Positions 1-9,078 of a stretch of 64,000 bases of DNA are shown one piece after another (the first letter of the stretch is position 1; every line of letters starts with the position of its first letter). The stretch covers positions 1-64,000 of the forward strand of contig NZ_QHKL01000003.1 in NCBI RefSeq assembly GCF_003947415.1. Reading direction: 5' to 3'. This stretch comes from Amycolatopsis sp. WAC 01376. GTDB lineage: Bacteria; Actinomycetota; Actinomycetes; Mycobacteriales; Pseudonocardiaceae. Both the position numbers and the translations under genes were made by a program. The notes beneath the pieces are model-generated. The model searched no databases, was not told where the DNA came from, and saw only the letters and a list, made by a program, of their open reading frames with translations.

Positions 1-2
1 CA

Positions 3-122
3 GTGTTTCGGTGGTCATAGCGTCAGGGAAACGCCCGGTCCCATTCCGAACCCGGAAGCTAAGCCTGACAGCGCCGATGGTACTGCAACCGAAGGGTTGT
101 GGGAGAGTAGGACACCGCCGGA
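3..122 (+). rRNA. rrf: 5S ribosomal RNA
   Basis: This is the last gene of a ribosomal RNA operon whose 16S and 23S genes would lie before the window. The sequence matches the actinomycete 5S pattern throughout: the 5' strand GTTTCGGTGGTCATAGCG pairs with the 3' end ACCGCCGGAC, the conserved CCCATTCCGAACCCGGAAGC loop follows, and GATGGTACTGCA and GGGAGAGTAGGACACCG close the molecule. The ends are set by the terminal helix and may be off by a base or two. Confidence 0.95.
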
Positions 123-137
123 CTAACATTGAAAATA

Positions 138-190
138 GGTCTGGGACCTGGTCGAGAACCCCGAGTTCTCCCAGGCCCAGACCTTTTTTC
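138..190 (+). terminator. Intrinsic terminator of the rRNA operon
   Basis: A long stem (GGTCTGGG-AC-CCTGG at 138-151 against CCAGGCCCAGACC at 171-183) with an inner arm GAGAAC/GTTCTC is followed directly by six T residues (184-189). This is a textbook Rho-independent terminator, which is rare in such a G+C-rich genome and typical of rRNA operons. Confidence 0.9.
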
Positions 191-212
191 ATGCCCGAAA
201 CCCGCGGCACCC

Positions 213-356
213 GTGATTAGACGGACGACACGCGTGATCCGGTGGACGACACGCGTGATCAGACGGACGACACGTCGTTGCGGGGGATCTGCGCCGTGTC
301 GTCCCCCTGATCACACGTGTCGTCCACACAAACACGCGTGCCGTCCACCGGATCAC
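213..356. repeat. 21-nt repeats, three direct and three inverted copies
   Basis: Three tandem 21-nt units (213-233, 234-254, 255-275) begin with GTGATY and end with GGACGACACGC. After an 18-nt centre, three more units of the same family run on the opposite strand (294-314, 315-335, 336-356). The array can therefore fold as a very large cruciform or hairpin. No gene is visible here. Its function is unknown to me. Confidence 0.85.
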
Positions 357-414
357 GAGAGTTACGCCCCTGAACACGCGAGTCACGCGACTGGCACAGG
401 CGACCAAACCCGAA

Positions 415-519
415 ACCCACGTGACTGAACCCGCCACTCACGTGATCAGAGACGCAACTCCCGTGATTGAAGCCGTCACTCACGTGATTAGAGGCGTAAC
501 TCGCGTGATTTGAGGCGTC
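415..519. repeat. 21-nt tandem repeats, about five copies
   Basis: Units begin at about 415, 436, 457, 478 and 499 at an exact 21-nt period, each carrying ACTC-x-CGTGAT followed by a variable AG-x-CG part. They share the CGTGAT core with the array at 213-356. The last units lie inside the 3' end of cobF and encode its C-terminal residues. Between the two arrays (357-414) only degenerate copies are seen. Confidence 0.85.
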
Positions 520-1274
520 ACTGGGCGGCGTAGGTGGTAGATGTCCATGATCCAGCCCTTGCGTGAGCGGGCCGCGGTGCGGGCGGAGCGGATTTCCGCG
601 GCGAGGCCGGCGGACAGGGGACCGGAGAGCAGGAGCTCGTCGGGGGTTCCGAGGTACGCGCCCCAGTAGATCTCCAGGCCGGTGTCGGCGAACTGGGTGA
701 AAGTGCACTGAGCGTCCAGCATCACGAAGACGTCGTCCACGTCCGCGGGCCAGCCTGCCTCGAGGCGACGGCCGGTGGTGACCAGTACCGGGCGCCCGAT
801 CTGGTTCATCGTGGTCCGGTGCCGGGACGTCAGCGCGGCCACGCTGCTGACGCCGGGGATGACGTCGTACTCGAACTCGACGTTCCCACGGGCGAGCACT
901 GCGTCCAGCAACGTCAGGGTCGAGTCGTAGAGCGCCGGGTCACCCCATACGAGGAAGGCGCCCTGCTCGTCGGGCCCGAGTGACGCGATCATGTTCTCGT
1001 AGACGTCGGTCCGGAGCCGGTGCCAGTCGGCGACGGCTTTGCGGTAGTCGTCAGGAGTACGGTCGCGTTCGGGGTCCAGTGCGCGTACGACGCGGTAGCC
1101 GGGCTGCTCGACGAAGCGGTCGAGGATCTCCTGGCGCAGGCCCACCAGGTCCTGCTTCTCCGACCCCTTGTCGAGGACGAAGAACACATCGGTCTCGTTG
1201 AGCCGCCGGACGGCCTGGACGGTCAGGTGTTCCGGGTCGCCGGCGCCGATGCCGATGGCGGAGATCTTCCTCAT
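480..1274 (-). CDS. cobF: Precorrin-6A synthase (deacetylating), CobF
   Basis: CobF methylates C1 of the corrin ring in aerobic cobalamin synthesis and releases acetate. The 264-residue protein begins MRKISAIGIGAGDPEHLTVQ, the SAM-binding GxGxGDPEHLT start of tetrapyrrole methylases, and keeps WGDPALYDSTL and the VIPGVSS motif. The ATG at 1274 was chosen because the family begins there; the open frame extends further upstream but without similarity. The last dozen residues (TPQITRVTPLIT) are unlike the family and are encoded by the 21-nt repeats, so the tail looks like repeat read-through. No other cob gene is beside it. It is divergent from the copper genes. Confidence 0.9.
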   Translation of the reverse strand: MRKISAIGIGAGDPEHLTVQAVRRLNETDVFFVLDKGSEKQDLVGLRQEILDRFVEQPGYRVVRALDPERDRTPDDYRKAVADWHRLRTDVYENMIASLGPDEQGAFLVWGDPALYDSTLTLLDAVLARGNVEFEYDVIPGVSSVAALTSRHRTTMNQIGRPVLVTTGRRLEAGWPADVDDVFVMLDAQCTFTQFADTGLEIYWGAYLGTPDELLLSGPLSAGLAAEIRSARTAARSRKGWIMDIYHLRRPVTPQITRVTPLIT

Positions 1275-1309
1275 TTCCGCAGTGTGCCCGCACCCTCTGT
1301 GCAAACCCC

Positions 1310-1324
1310 TACCCCCACGGGGTA
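1310..1324. promoter_or_regulatory. Probable CsoR operator upstream of the copper genes
   Basis: TACCCCCACGGGGTA is a near-perfect palindrome of the ATACCCC...GGGGTAT type bound by CsoR copper sensors. It lies 46 nt before copZ, overlapping the likely promoter, and a csoR gene is present at 3931-4212. Binding is inferred from the motif and neighbours. Confidence 0.6.
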
Positions 1325-1370
1325 TAAAGGAAGTGATCGCTTCGCCCGTCCCGTAGAGGAGTTCGTACCG

Positions 1371-1577
1371 ATGGCCGAAACCACCTACACCGTCAAGGGC
1401 ATGTCCTGCGGACACTGCGCCTCGTCCGTCACGGAGGAGGTCGGCGGGATCGCGGGCGTCAGCGCCGTGAACGTGGACGTCGCCAGCGGCAAGGTGACCG
1501 TCACCAGCGAGTCGCCCCTCGACGTCCAGGCCGTCGACGCGGCCGTGACCGAGGCCGGTTACCAGCTCGTCTCGTGA
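1371..1577 (+). CDS. copZ: Copper chaperone, heavy-metal-associated domain
   Basis: The product is a single 68-residue HMA domain with the metal site MSCGHCASS near the start and the expected beta-alpha-beta-beta-alpha-beta length. Such chaperones carry Cu(I) in the cytoplasm to the CopA ATPase encoded just downstream. GAGGAG lies about ten bases before the ATG. Its TGA overlaps the GTG of the next small gene, so translation is probably coupled. The CsoR-type palindrome upstream suggests induction by copper. Confidence 0.92.
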   Translation: MAETTYTVKGMSCGHCASSVTEEVGGIAGVSAVNVDVASGKVTVTSESPLDVQAVDAAVTEAGYQLVS

Positions 1578-1729
1578 GCACCGTCGTCAAGGTGTCGGCG
1601 TTCGCCGCGGCTCTGGTCGCGGTGTTCGCCCTCGCCTGGGCGATCGGGTCCGCGGTCGGGCCGCTGGACGAAGCGCCGCCGCCGCCGACCAGCGAACACC
1701 AGGGGCACCACCCGGGAGGTACGCCGTGA
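1574..1729 (+). CDS. Small His-tailed membrane protein in the copper operon
   Basis: This 51-residue frame starts with GTG overlapping the copZ stop and ends in a TGA that overlaps the GTG of copA, so it fits exactly between the two with 4-nt overlaps. The product has one hydrophobic segment (roughly residues 7-30) and then a proline run and a tail [10 protein letters not shown] with three histidines. A membrane anchor with a metal-binding tail, perhaps passing copper or stabilising CopA, is my inference. I know no named family for it. Confidence 0.75.
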   Translation: MSTVVKVSAFAAALVAVFALAWAIGSAVGPLDEAPPPPTSEHQGHHPGGTP

Positions 1730-3930
1730 GCGTCGTGACATCCCAGCGGATCGAACTGGCCATCGGCGGGATGACCTGCGCGTCCTGCGCCGCGCGGGTC
1801 GAACGGAAGCTGAACAAGGTCGACGGCGTCTCCGCCACGGTCAATTACGCCACCGAGAAGGCGCAGGTCGACTTCCCGGCCGCGGTCTCGGTCGACGATC
1901 TGGTGGGTGTCGTCGAGTCCGCGGGTTACACGGCCCAGCCGCCCAAGCCCGATGAGGACGACGACCAGGCCGCCTCCCTGCGAACGCGGCTGGTGGTCTC
2001 CGCCGTGCTCGCCGTGCCGGTGATCGTGCTGGCGATGGTCCCGGCCTGGCAGTTCACCTACTGGCAGTGGGTCTCGCTGGCGCTGGCCGCCCCCGTCGTC
2101 ACCTGGGGCGCGTGGCCGTTCCACCGCCCCGCATGGACGAACTTCCGCCATGGCGCCGCGACCATGGACACCCTGATCTCACTCGGCGTCGTGGCCGCCA
2201 CGCTCTGGTCGCTGTACGCGCTGCTGTTCGGCACCGCCGGGGTGCCCGGGATGCGGCACGGCTTCGAGCTGACCATGGAACGCGGGTCCGGCGCGGGCAA
2301 CCTCTATCTCGAAGTCGCCGCCGGGGTGACCACGTTCCTTCTGGCAGGCCGCTACTTCGAGGCCCGGTCCAAGCGCCGCTCCGGTGCCGCTCTGCGGGCG
2401 TTGCTCGAACTCGGTGCGAAGGACGTCGCCATCCTCAGGGATGGTGTCGAGAGCCGTGTCCCGATCGGCGCGCTGAAGACGGGCGACGAGTTCGTCGTGC
2501 GGCCGGGGGAGAAGATCGCCACCGACGGTGTGGTGACCGACGGTGGATCGGCCGTCGACGTGAGCATGCTGACGGGTGAAGCCGTTCCGGTCGAGGTGAT
2601 CGCCGGGGACGCCGTCGTCGGCGGGACGGTCAACGCGGGCGGCAGGCTCGTCGTCCGTGCCACCCGCATCGGCGCCGACACCCGGCTCGCGCAGATGGCG
2701 CGGCTGGTCGAGGACGCGCAGAACGGCAAGGCACGCGTCCAGCGGCTCGCCGACCGGGTGTCGGCCGTGTTCGTCCCGGTGGTGATCGCGCTCGCCGTCG
2801 GCACGCTCGGCTTCTGGCTCGGCGCGGGCAGCGGGGCGGACGCCGCCTTCACCGCCGCCGTCGCGGTCCTGATCATCGCTTGCCCGTGCGCACTGGGCTT
2901 GGCCACGCCGACGGCGTTGCTGGTCGGCACGGGCCGCGGCGCGCAACTGGGCATCCTCATCAAGGGCCCGGAGGTGCTCGAATCCACTCGGAAGGTCGAC
3001 ACCGTCGTCCTGGACAAGACCGGGACGGTGACCGCCGGGAAGATGAGCCTGACCGACCTGTACGGAGACGACGAGACCGAAGTGCTCCGGCTGGCCGCGG
3101 CGGTCGAGCACGCTTCCGAGCATCCGATCGCCCGCGCGATCGTCACGGCCGCCGAAGACCGGCTGGGTGAGCTGCCGCCGGTCAGCGGGTTCCGCAACGT
3201 CGAGGGCCTGGGTGTCTCAGGCGAGGTCGAGGGCAAGACCGTCCTGGCCGGGCGTGTCGCTCTCCTCGACCAGCACGGCATCCCCGTTGGCGCCGAGTTC
3301 GCCCAGGTCAAGACGGCCGCGGAGGACCGCGGCGCGACCGCTGTCCTCGTCGCCTGGGAGGGCGAGGCCCGTGGTGTGGTCGTCGTCGCCGACACGGTCA
3401 AGCCGACGTCGGCCAAGGCCGTGGCGGAACTGAAAGCGCTCGGGCTCCGGCCGGTCCTGCTGACCGGCGACAACACCGGCTCCGCGAAGGCCGTCGCCGC
3501 CGAAGTGGGGATCGACGAGGTCATCGCGGAGGTGCTGCCCACCGGCAAGGTCGACGTCGTCAAGCGGTTGCAGGCCGAAGGCCGCGTGGTCGCCATGGTC
3601 GGTGACGGCGTCAACGACGCGGCCGCGCTCGCGCAGGCCGACCTCGGCCTCTCGATGGGCACCGGGACCGACGCCGCGATCGAAGCGGGTGACCTGACGC
3701 TGGTGCGCGGTGACCTGCGTGCGGCCGGGGACGCCATCCGCCTTTCGCGCCGCACGCTCGGCACGATCAAGGGCAACCTGTTCTGGGCGTTCGCCTACAA
3801 CGTCGCGGCGCTGCCCTTGGCCGCGTTCGGCCTGCTCAACCCCATGATCGCCGGGGCCGCGATGGCGTTCTCCTCGGTCTTCGTCGTCACCAACAGCCTG
3901 CGGTTGCGACGGTTCGCCGGTGTGGCCTGA
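1726..3930 (+). CDS. copA: Cu(I)-exporting P1B-type ATPase
   Basis: The 734-residue copper export pump has one N-terminal HMA domain ([13 protein letters not shown], residues 10-22). The actuator has TGEAVPV, membrane helix 6 has the CPC metal site ([14 protein letters not shown]), and the P domain has DKTGT. The N domain has [10 protein letters not shown], and the [16 protein letters not shown] hinge follows. Length and motif order are normal for the CopA/CtpV group. The GTG start at 1726 overlaps the previous stop. With copZ and csoR it forms a copper-detoxification unit that moves Cu(I) out of the cytoplasm. Confidence 0.96.
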   Translation: MSVVTSQRIELAIGGMTCASCAARVERKLNKVDGVSATVNYATEKAQVDFPAAVSVDDLVGVVESAGYTAQPPKPDEDDDQAASLRTRLVVSAVLAVPVIVLAMVPAWQFTYWQWVSLALAAPVVTWGAWPFHRPAWTNFRHGAATMDTLISLGVVAATLWSLYALLFGTAGVPGMRHGFELTMERGSGAGNLYLEVAAGVTTFLLAGRYFEARSKRRSGAALRALLELGAKDVAILRDGVESRVPIGALKTGDEFVVRPGEKIATDGVVTDGGSAVDVSMLTGEAVPVEVIAGDAVVGGTVNAGGRLVVRATRIGADTRLAQMARLVEDAQNGKARVQRLADRVSAVFVPVVIALAVGTLGFWLGAGSGADAAFTAAVAVLIIACPCALGLATPTALLVGTGRGAQLGILIKGPEVLESTRKVDTVVLDKTGTVTAGKMSLTDLYGDDETEVLRLAAAVEHASEHPIARAIVTAAEDRLGELPPVSGFRNVEGLGVSGEVEGKTVLAGRVALLDQHGIPVGAEFAQVKTAAEDRGATAVLVAWEGEARGVVVVADTVKPTSAKAVAELKALGLRPVLLTGDNTGSAKAVAAEVGIDEVIAEVLPTGKVDVVKRLQAEGRVVAMVGDGVNDAAALAQADLGLSMGTGTDAAIEAGDLTLVRGDLRAAGDAIRLSRRTLGTIKGNLFWAFAYNVAALPLAAFGLLNPMIAGAAMAFSSVFVVTNSLRLRRFAGVA

Positions 3931-4212
3931 TCAGGAACGGACCAGCCGGGCGATGGCGTCGGACGCCTCCCGGACCTTGAGGTCGGCCTCCTCACCACCC
4001 GCGGCGGCGGCGTGGACCACACAGGTGGCGAGGTGCTCGTCCAGCAGTTCGAGGGAGAACGACTGCAGTGCCTTGGTGGCCGCGGACACCTGGGTCAGGA
4101 TGTCGATGCAGTACTTGTCCTCTTCGACCATCCGCTGCAGACCGCGGATCTGCCCTTCGATCCGGCGCAGGCGCTTGAGATAGGCCTCCCGCTCGCTGCC
4201 GTAGCCCGTCAT
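3931..4212 (-). CDS. csoR: Copper-sensing repressor CsoR
   Basis: This is a 93-residue member of the DUF156/CsoR family. It keeps the opening RRIEGQIRGLQRMVEEDKYC and the Cys-His-Cys copper site (YC, then DEHLATC). Cu(I) binding releases it from DNA and de-represses copper export. The gene ends directly against copA, tail to tail. A second CsoR-like palindrome sits just upstream at 4251-4272, suggesting autoregulation. Confidence 0.93.
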   Translation of the reverse strand: MTGYGSEREAYLKRLRRIEGQIRGLQRMVEEDKYCIDILTQVSAATKALQSFSLELLDEHLATCVVHAAAAGGEEADLKVREASDAIARLVRS

Positions 4213-4250
4213 CGCACACCCGTTCTCTCGTCCTTCGCCCGTCGGCGACC

Positions 4251-4272
4251 ACTATACCCACCCCGCGTATGT
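4251..4272. promoter_or_regulatory. Probable CsoR operator upstream of csoR
   Basis: ACTATACCCACCCCGCGTAT resembles the ATACCC...GGGTAT half-site pattern of CsoR operators, with a weaker right half than the one at 1310-1324. It lies 39 nt before the csoR ATG. Autoregulation is inferred. Confidence 0.45.
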
Positions 4273-4381
4273 GCCCGGGGAGCTCGAAATTCGCGGGTGC
4301 CAGGATGTCGAGGACGATCCGGCGGCTCCGACTCACCCGTGAGCGGCCGGGGAGCCGGCCGGACGACCAGGAGGAACACCG

Positions 4382-4744
4382 ATGAAGTACATGATCATGA
4401 TCACCATGAACCCCACCGCCTGGGACGCCCTTCCCGAGGAGGAGCGCGACGAGGTGGTCGCCCGCATCGACCCTTTCATGAAGAAGCTCACCGAGAGCGG
4501 CGAACTGCTCGGGACGCAGGCGCTGGGGGAGCCGAAGGAGAGCACGGTGGTCCGGGTGCGTGACGGCGTCCCGGTGGTCACCGACGGTCCGTTCGCGGAG
4601 TCGAAGGAGTATCTGGCCGGCTTTTACCTGGTCGAATGCGACAGCAAGGAGCGCGCGATCGAGATCGCGGGCCAGATCCCGGACGCGCACATCAACGCGA
4701 TGGAGATCCGGCCCGTCGTGTTCTCCTCCGGCGACAACGCCTAA
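4382..4744 (+). CDS. YCII-related (DGPF domain) protein
   Basis: This 120-residue dimeric alpha-beta barrel protein belongs to the YCII/DGPF family. It begins MKYMIMITMNP and carries VVTDGPFAESKEYLAGFYLV, the hallmark of the group. AGGAGGAACACC precedes the ATG. Many relatives lie next to ECF sigma factors, but none is seen here. The biochemical role is not established for the family. Its stop overlaps the stop of the convergent coiled-coil gene by four bases. Confidence 0.88.
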   Translation: MKYMIMITMNPTAWDALPEEERDEVVARIDPFMKKLTESGELLGTQALGEPKESTVVRVRDGVPVVTDGPFAESKEYLAGFYLVECDSKERAIEIAGQIPDAHINAMEIRPVVFSSGDNA

Positions 4745-5406
4745 GTGGCCGCTTCGGCGCCGGCGCGAGCTTCGGCTCTGCTCCGGCGCTGAACGGGCAC
4801 TTCCGGTTTCGGCGAGTCGGGAACGGCCAGGACCGAGTCTGCCTCGGTGAGCAGTTCGCGGCAGCCGACCAGCTGTTTCAGCACGTCATCGCGCAGGCGG
4901 AGGGCCACGTCGGCCTCCTGCCGCGCTTCGGCGACCAGGCGTTCGCTCTCTTCGGCGGCGGCGTCGAGCAGTTTCCGCGCCCGCTCCTGCGCTGCTTCGT
5001 CCTGTGCGGCGAGCGCGCGCATCGCCTCCGCGCGGCGCAGCGTCATGGCGCGTTCGAAATCTTCGGTGATCCGCTTCCGTTCAGCCTCGGCCTTGGCGGC
5101 CTCTTCGGCGGCGCGGGCGGTGATGTCGTCGGCTTCCTCGCGGGTGAGTTCCAGCATCCGGCGCGATCGCTCCTGCAACGCGTCCGGCGCGATCGGCACG
5201 CGGCTGATCCGGTCGACGCTGGCCTTCAGTTCGCGGTTTTCCTCTTGGGTGGCGGTGAGCCTGGCGGCGAGCGCCTCGCCGCGGCGAATGGCTTCGTCGC
5301 GTTCGGCTTCCACTCGTCGTAGTTCGGCTTCCACCTCGCGAACGAATTCCCGGACCTGAGCGCGATTGAATCCGCGCCACGCCAGATCGAAGCCGGGCAT
5401 CTCCAT
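4741..5406 (-). CDS. DivIVA-like coiled-coil protein
   Basis: The 221-residue product starts with FDLAWRGFNRAQVREFV, which resembles the membrane-targeting N-terminus of DivIVA/Wag31 proteins. It then runs as an almost unbroken Ala/Glu/Arg-rich coiled coil to about residue 180 and ends in a short basic tail. Such proteins organise polar growth or act as scaffolds. It is shorter and more divergent than the essential Wag31, so a paralogue or a scaffold of unknown partner is likelier. The gene stands alone, converging on the YCII gene. Confidence 0.7.
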   Translation of the reverse strand: MEMPGFDLAWRGFNRAQVREFVREVEAELRRVEAERDEAIRRGEALAARLTATQEENRELKASVDRISRVPIAPDALQERSRRMLELTREEADDITARAAEEAAKAEAERKRITEDFERAMTLRRAEAMRALAAQDEAAQERARKLLDAAAEESERLVAEARQEADVALRLRDDVLKQLVGCRELLTEADSVLAVPDSPKPEVPVQRRSRAEARAGAEAAT

Positions 5407-5634
5407 TGGTCACCTCCACAGTGGTCGATGTGTCGCCATTGGGCGCTTTCTCTTACAGCGCACGGGCGTTGCCACACGGGGCTTTCATCGACCAGTGTGC
5501 CTGAAGCCTCGGCGACATGCGCCACGGGTGGGTGGTCTTTGCGGTGAACGGTCCGCCGCAAGCGAGAAGAAGGGTGCTTCCGTGAACGATGGGAGAATGG
5601 ACGATCATCCCTTGCCCCTACTGGAGGTGGCCGC

Positions 5635-6330
5635 GTGACGAGCAGCCGAATTCGGGTCCCTGGCTGGAATCCGGCGACCGCGGCCGAAGGGTATCGGCAG
5701 GTCAGGGAGAACATCGCGATCTTGCTCACCGATCACGCGAGCGCGGGCGGGCGGCCCGTCCCGGCTTGTCCACAGTGGACCGTCCGGGACGTGATCGCCC
5801 ATCTGACCGAGATCTGCGATCGGGTGATCACCCGGTTCGGCGGCGAGGCCTGCCCGATTCCCGAGACGGCGTCGGTCGCCGAATTGCTGCGGCTCTGGAT
5901 CGAGCGCGGCCCCGAGGCCGACGCGCTCCTCGCCGTCGACGGTGACGGCAAGAGCCGCGGCGACATCATGGTGATGGACGCCTTCACCCACGAACTCGAT
6001 CTCCGGTTCGCGCTGGGCGCGCCGCCGCCCGAGGCGCACGGGGCCTGGCTGCGGGGTTTCGAAGTGCTCGTCGGCGGCCTCGGCGGCTCGCTGGGCAGGC
6101 ATGGACTGCCCGGGATGCGGATCGAGACCGAGGGTGCGACGTGGATCGCCGGTACCGAACCGGTCGCCGCGGTGCTCTCGGGCAGGCCGGTCGACCTGTA
6201 CCGGTCGCTCGCCGGGCGCCGCAGCCCGGTCCAGATCGCCGCCTTGGACTGGCTGGGCGATCCGGAGCCGTGGCTCCGGGCCTTCACCTGGGGGCCGTTC
6301 GCCCCGCCGGACGAGGAGATCGAGCGCTGA
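5635..6330 (+). CDS. Maleylpyruvate isomerase-family (DinB-like) protein
   Basis: The 231-residue protein has the mycothiol-dependent DinB-like four-helix fold. It carries PQWTVRDVIAHL near residue 45 and DAFTHELDLRFALG near residue 120, providing the His/Glu metal ligands of this family. A C-terminal domain includes WLGDPEPWL. The family includes mycothiol-dependent isomerases and detoxification enzymes; the substrate here cannot be told. The GTG at 5635 follows TGGAGGTGG. The gene ends directly against the convergent CopCD gene. Confidence 0.75.
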   Translation: MTSSRIRVPGWNPATAAEGYRQVRENIAILLTDHASAGGRPVPACPQWTVRDVIAHLTEICDRVITRFGGEACPIPETASVAELLRLWIERGPEADALLAVDGDGKSRGDIMVMDAFTHELDLRFALGAPPPEAHGAWLRGFEVLVGGLGGSLGRHGLPGMRIETEGATWIAGTEPVAAVLSGRPVDLYRSLAGRRSPVQIAALDWLGDPEPWLRAFTWGPFAPPDEEIER

Positions 6331-7665
6331 TCAGCCGGTCGGGGACATCGAGGACAGCGCCGCGGCCAGTGCGAGCACCACGGCCACGATCAGCACCTCG
6401 ACCCCGACGCTGACCCGCAGTTTCCGCAGGTCGGCGGTCACCACGCCGGTGCCGCCGCGGCCGGAGATGCCGCGCCGGACCGCGGCGCGGCTCAGGTTCG
6501 CCACCAGCAGCAACGCGGCGAACCCGGTCAGCTTCAGCACGAAGACGATGCCGTACGCGGACGTCCAGAGCGCCTCCACCGACGGGACCAGCCGGAAGCC
6601 GAGGTAGGCGCCACTGGCCACCATGATCACGATCGACCAGGTCGCGATCGGATGGAACCGCGCCAGCGCCGGCTCGGCCTCCTCCGCCGAGTGCTTGCCG
6701 CGCAGGAGCACGGCCAGCTGGATCAGCCCGCCCACCCAGACGGCCATGGCGCCGAAGTGGGCGAGGTCGGCGCTGACCGAGAGGAACATGATCTTGTCGG
6801 CCACCGCGTGCCCGGTCGCGGAGAAGCTCAGCATCACGATGAACCCGGCCGCGATGCCGAGGTTCTCGTAGCGGGAGCGCAGCCGCTGCGGCAGCTCGCC
6901 CGCCAGCAGCCGTCGCACGATCACGACGAGCGCGACGATCGCGACCAGGCGCAGGAGCAGGAGCTTCCCGTACGCCACCCGCAGGGTCGCCTCGATCAGC
7001 GCCGGGTCGAAGACCGCGCCCACCCCGCGGCCCGCGACGTAGGGGCCTTGCAGCAGGAACCCGGCCACGGCCGTGACACCCGAGAGCCACAGTCCGGTGG
7101 TGATCAGCTTCCGCGCCGCCGGATCGGTCCGGCCTCCCGGACGGCAGACCAGCAAGAACACCATTCCGCCGAGCAGTGCGACACCACCGAAGGAACCCCA
7201 GCGGAAAGTGGTGAACAGCGCGTCGGTCACCGGATCGGTCCCGGTGGAGGCGGACACCGCACCGGCCGAGGTGATCAGGGGGCCGGTGCCGATCACGAAG
7301 GCGATCGTGCCGCGTACCGGATGCGAGTCGGTCGAGACGAAGGCGTACTCGACGAGGTAACTGCCGTCAGGGAGATCGGGCTCCAGCTTGACGGCGACCT
7401 CTTCGGCGACCTCGCCCGGCTGGAACACCGGACCGGACACCACGTCGGTGCCTTGCTGGTCGACGACCTTGATCGAGTTCGGCTGGATGCCGATGTTCTC
7501 CGACAGGGTGATCGAGACCTGCGCCGGCGCCGACGTGAGCCGGGCGCCGTCTGCGGGATTCGAGGAGAGGAGTTCGACGTGGGCCGAAGCGGGGGCCGCG
7601 GCGAGCACCGCGACCCCGAACCACGCCGCCACGAGGACCAGGAGCGCGAAGAGCCTCCTGGTCAC
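6331..7665 (-). CDS. Copper resistance CopC-CopD fusion protein
   Basis: The 444-residue protein has a signal peptide ending at ASA, followed by mature HVELLSSNPADG. The N-terminal His and later DSHPVRG are copper ligands of the CopC beta sandwich. After about residue 135 come roughly eight membrane segments of the CopD type. Fusions of this kind (YcnJ-like) take up or handle copper across the membrane. The downstream half lacks extra domains. Its start overlaps the stop of the His-rich membrane gene upstream (ATGA), so the two are probably co-transcribed. Confidence 0.88.
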   Translation of the reverse strand: MTRRLFALLVLVAAWFGVAVLAAAPASAHVELLSSNPADGARLTSAPAQVSITLSENIGIQPNSIKVVDQQGTDVVSGPVFQPGEVAEEVAVKLEPDLPDGSYLVEYAFVSTDSHPVRGTIAFVIGTGPLITSAGAVSASTGTDPVTDALFTTFRWGSFGGVALLGGMVFLLVCRPGGRTDPAARKLITTGLWLSGVTAVAGFLLQGPYVAGRGVGAVFDPALIEATLRVAYGKLLLLRLVAIVALVVIVRRLLAGELPQRLRSRYENLGIAAGFIVMLSFSATGHAVADKIMFLSVSADLAHFGAMAVWVGGLIQLAVLLRGKHSAEEAEPALARFHPIATWSIVIMVASGAYLGFRLVPSVEALWTSAYGIVFVLKLTGFAALLLVANLSRAAVRRGISGRGGTGVVTADLRKLRVSVGVEVLIVAVVLALAAALSSMSPTG

Positions 7666-8240
7666 GAGGCCGTTGTCGCCAGCTCACGCCGGCTTTCGGG
7701 CGAGCACGTGCAGCCGGTGAGCTCCCGTTCGGCGGCGGAGGCCTTCCGGTGCACGAGCATCGCGATGATCATCGGGATGGTGACGATCGTGTTGTAGAAC
7801 AGGTGCAGTTCCACCCGGGGGATGAACAGCTGGATGATGCTGCTCGGCGCGGTGCCGCCGCCGAGGCGCCAGCCGGTCTGCGCCTGGACCAGCAGCAGCA
7901 GATGCTCGATGTGGTGCCAGAACTGCAGGCCGAGCGCGAGGTTCCACCACTGCCGCGAGCGGCCGGCGAAGCCCTTGCGCAGGGCGAACAGCGCGATCAG
8001 CATGACGATGGCGTAGCCGTAGTGCAGCCATTCGGAGCTGATCAGCTTGGGGAAGGGGATGCCGAGCACGCCGCGGGCGTCCGGGGTCTTCCAGCCGAGG
8101 GCGTAGATCTGGAACGCCTGCACCAGGTGTTCCGCCCAGTGGGCCACCACCACGACCGCGAAGACGCCGAGCGCGGCGCGGTGGTATTTACCGTTGAGCG
8201 ACGCGATGAGACCGGGACGATCCGAATCGAGTGCGGCCAT
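7662..8240 (-). CDS. His-rich integral membrane protein, copper-linked
   Basis: The 192-residue protein has about four membrane segments. Several histidine clusters sit at their ends: HWAEH near residue 34, WHHIEH near residue 110 and ELHLFYN near residue 145. It also has a C-terminal CTC. The histidines and the overlap with the CopC-CopD gene suggest metal handling in the membrane; this is inference. I do not recognise a named family. Confidence 0.65.
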   Translation of the reverse strand: MAALDSDRPGLIASLNGKYHRAALGVFAVVVVAHWAEHLVQAFQIYALGWKTPDARGVLGIPFPKLISSEWLHYGYAIVMLIALFALRKGFAGRSRQWWNLALGLQFWHHIEHLLLLVQAQTGWRLGGGTAPSSIIQLFIPRVELHLFYNTIVTIPMIIAMLVHRKASAAERELTGCTCSPESRRELATTAS

Positions 8241-8350
8241 GAAGGGGCTCCTTGGGCGAAAGACCGGCCGGTGACGGAAGTTGACGATAGCCCGTGAAAC
8301 GGCGGTTCAATTACTCCAGATTGCTGATCCGACCTGCGACGTTAGGCCAT

Positions 8351-9037
8351 TCAGCGCACTACGATTCCCTGCGAGGCCTTGGGTGCCGCCGGAATGTGGA
8401 ACAGTTCCGTGAACAGTTCCAGGTATTCGAAGGCGCCCTCGATACGGACCTTCCCGGTTCGCATCGCTTCGGCGGCGGTGAGGTCCCCGCTCAGCAGATC
8501 CTTGATGAACGGGCCCAGCGGTTCGATGACCGCGTCGGCGCCGGGAAGCGCGCCGTCCGCGACCTTCAACGCGCCGTCTTCGACGATCGCGTGCAGGACC
8601 ATGTCGCCCGGATGACGCACTTCGTAGGTGACCTGGACGCCCTTGGCCTTCTCGCTCTGGAAGGTCGTGTACAGCGAGAGGATCGCCGCGTCCTTGGTGA
8701 GCACGTCCTCGGGGGCCGGGCGGCCGAGCGACCGCGCGCCCCACAGGCCGAGGTCCAGCACGACCTGGTCGAGTTCGCTGCCGTATTCGGTGAGTTCGTA
8801 GATCACCGCGGCGTCGAGCTGGGGGAGCAGACGGCGGCGGAGCACCCCGGACTGCTCGAGTTCGTTGAGCCGCGCCGACAGCGTGCTCGCCGAGATCTTG
8901 GGCAGACCCGCCTGCAGTTCGGTGAACCGCTTCGGGCCGAGGACGAGGTCACGGACGATCAGCAGCGACCAGCGTTCGCCGATGATCTCCAGCGCGCGGG
9001 CGAGGCCGCAGAACTGCCCATAGGTACGACTGCTCAT
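8351..9037 (-). CDS. HxlR-type regulator with C-terminal SCP2-like domain (copy 1)
   Basis: The N-terminal winged helix of HxlR type (residues 1-100) includes GERWSLLIVRDLVLGPKRF and LSARLNELEQSGVLRRR. A C-terminal half resembles SCP2 sterol-carrier domains, a common fusion in actinomycetes, and may bind a lipid-like or polyketide ligand. The ATG at 9037 was chosen because the paralogue at 41773-42459 starts at the same point (MTARTYGQFCGLARAL). It follows a SARP gene in the same order as its paralogue and probably helps to control the biosynthetic locus. Confidence 0.85.
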   Translation of the reverse strand: MSSRTYGQFCGLARALEIIGERWSLLIVRDLVLGPKRFTELQAGLPKISASTLSARLNELEQSGVLRRRLLPQLDAAVIYELTEYGSELDQVVLDLGLWGARSLGRPAPEDVLTKDAAILSLYTTFQSEKAKGVQVTYEVRHPGDMVLHAIVEDGALKVADGALPGADAVIEPLGPFIKDLLSGDLTAAEAMRTGKVRIEGAFEYLELFTELFHIPAAPKASQGIVVR

Positions 9038-9078
9038 CCGTCGATCCTCACTTTCGTTTCCGTGGTGGGAGCGGGGGT

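Noticed and set aside
213..519. CRISPR array
   Set aside because: Units are 21 nt, back to back with no unique spacers, in both orientations, and no cas genes are present.
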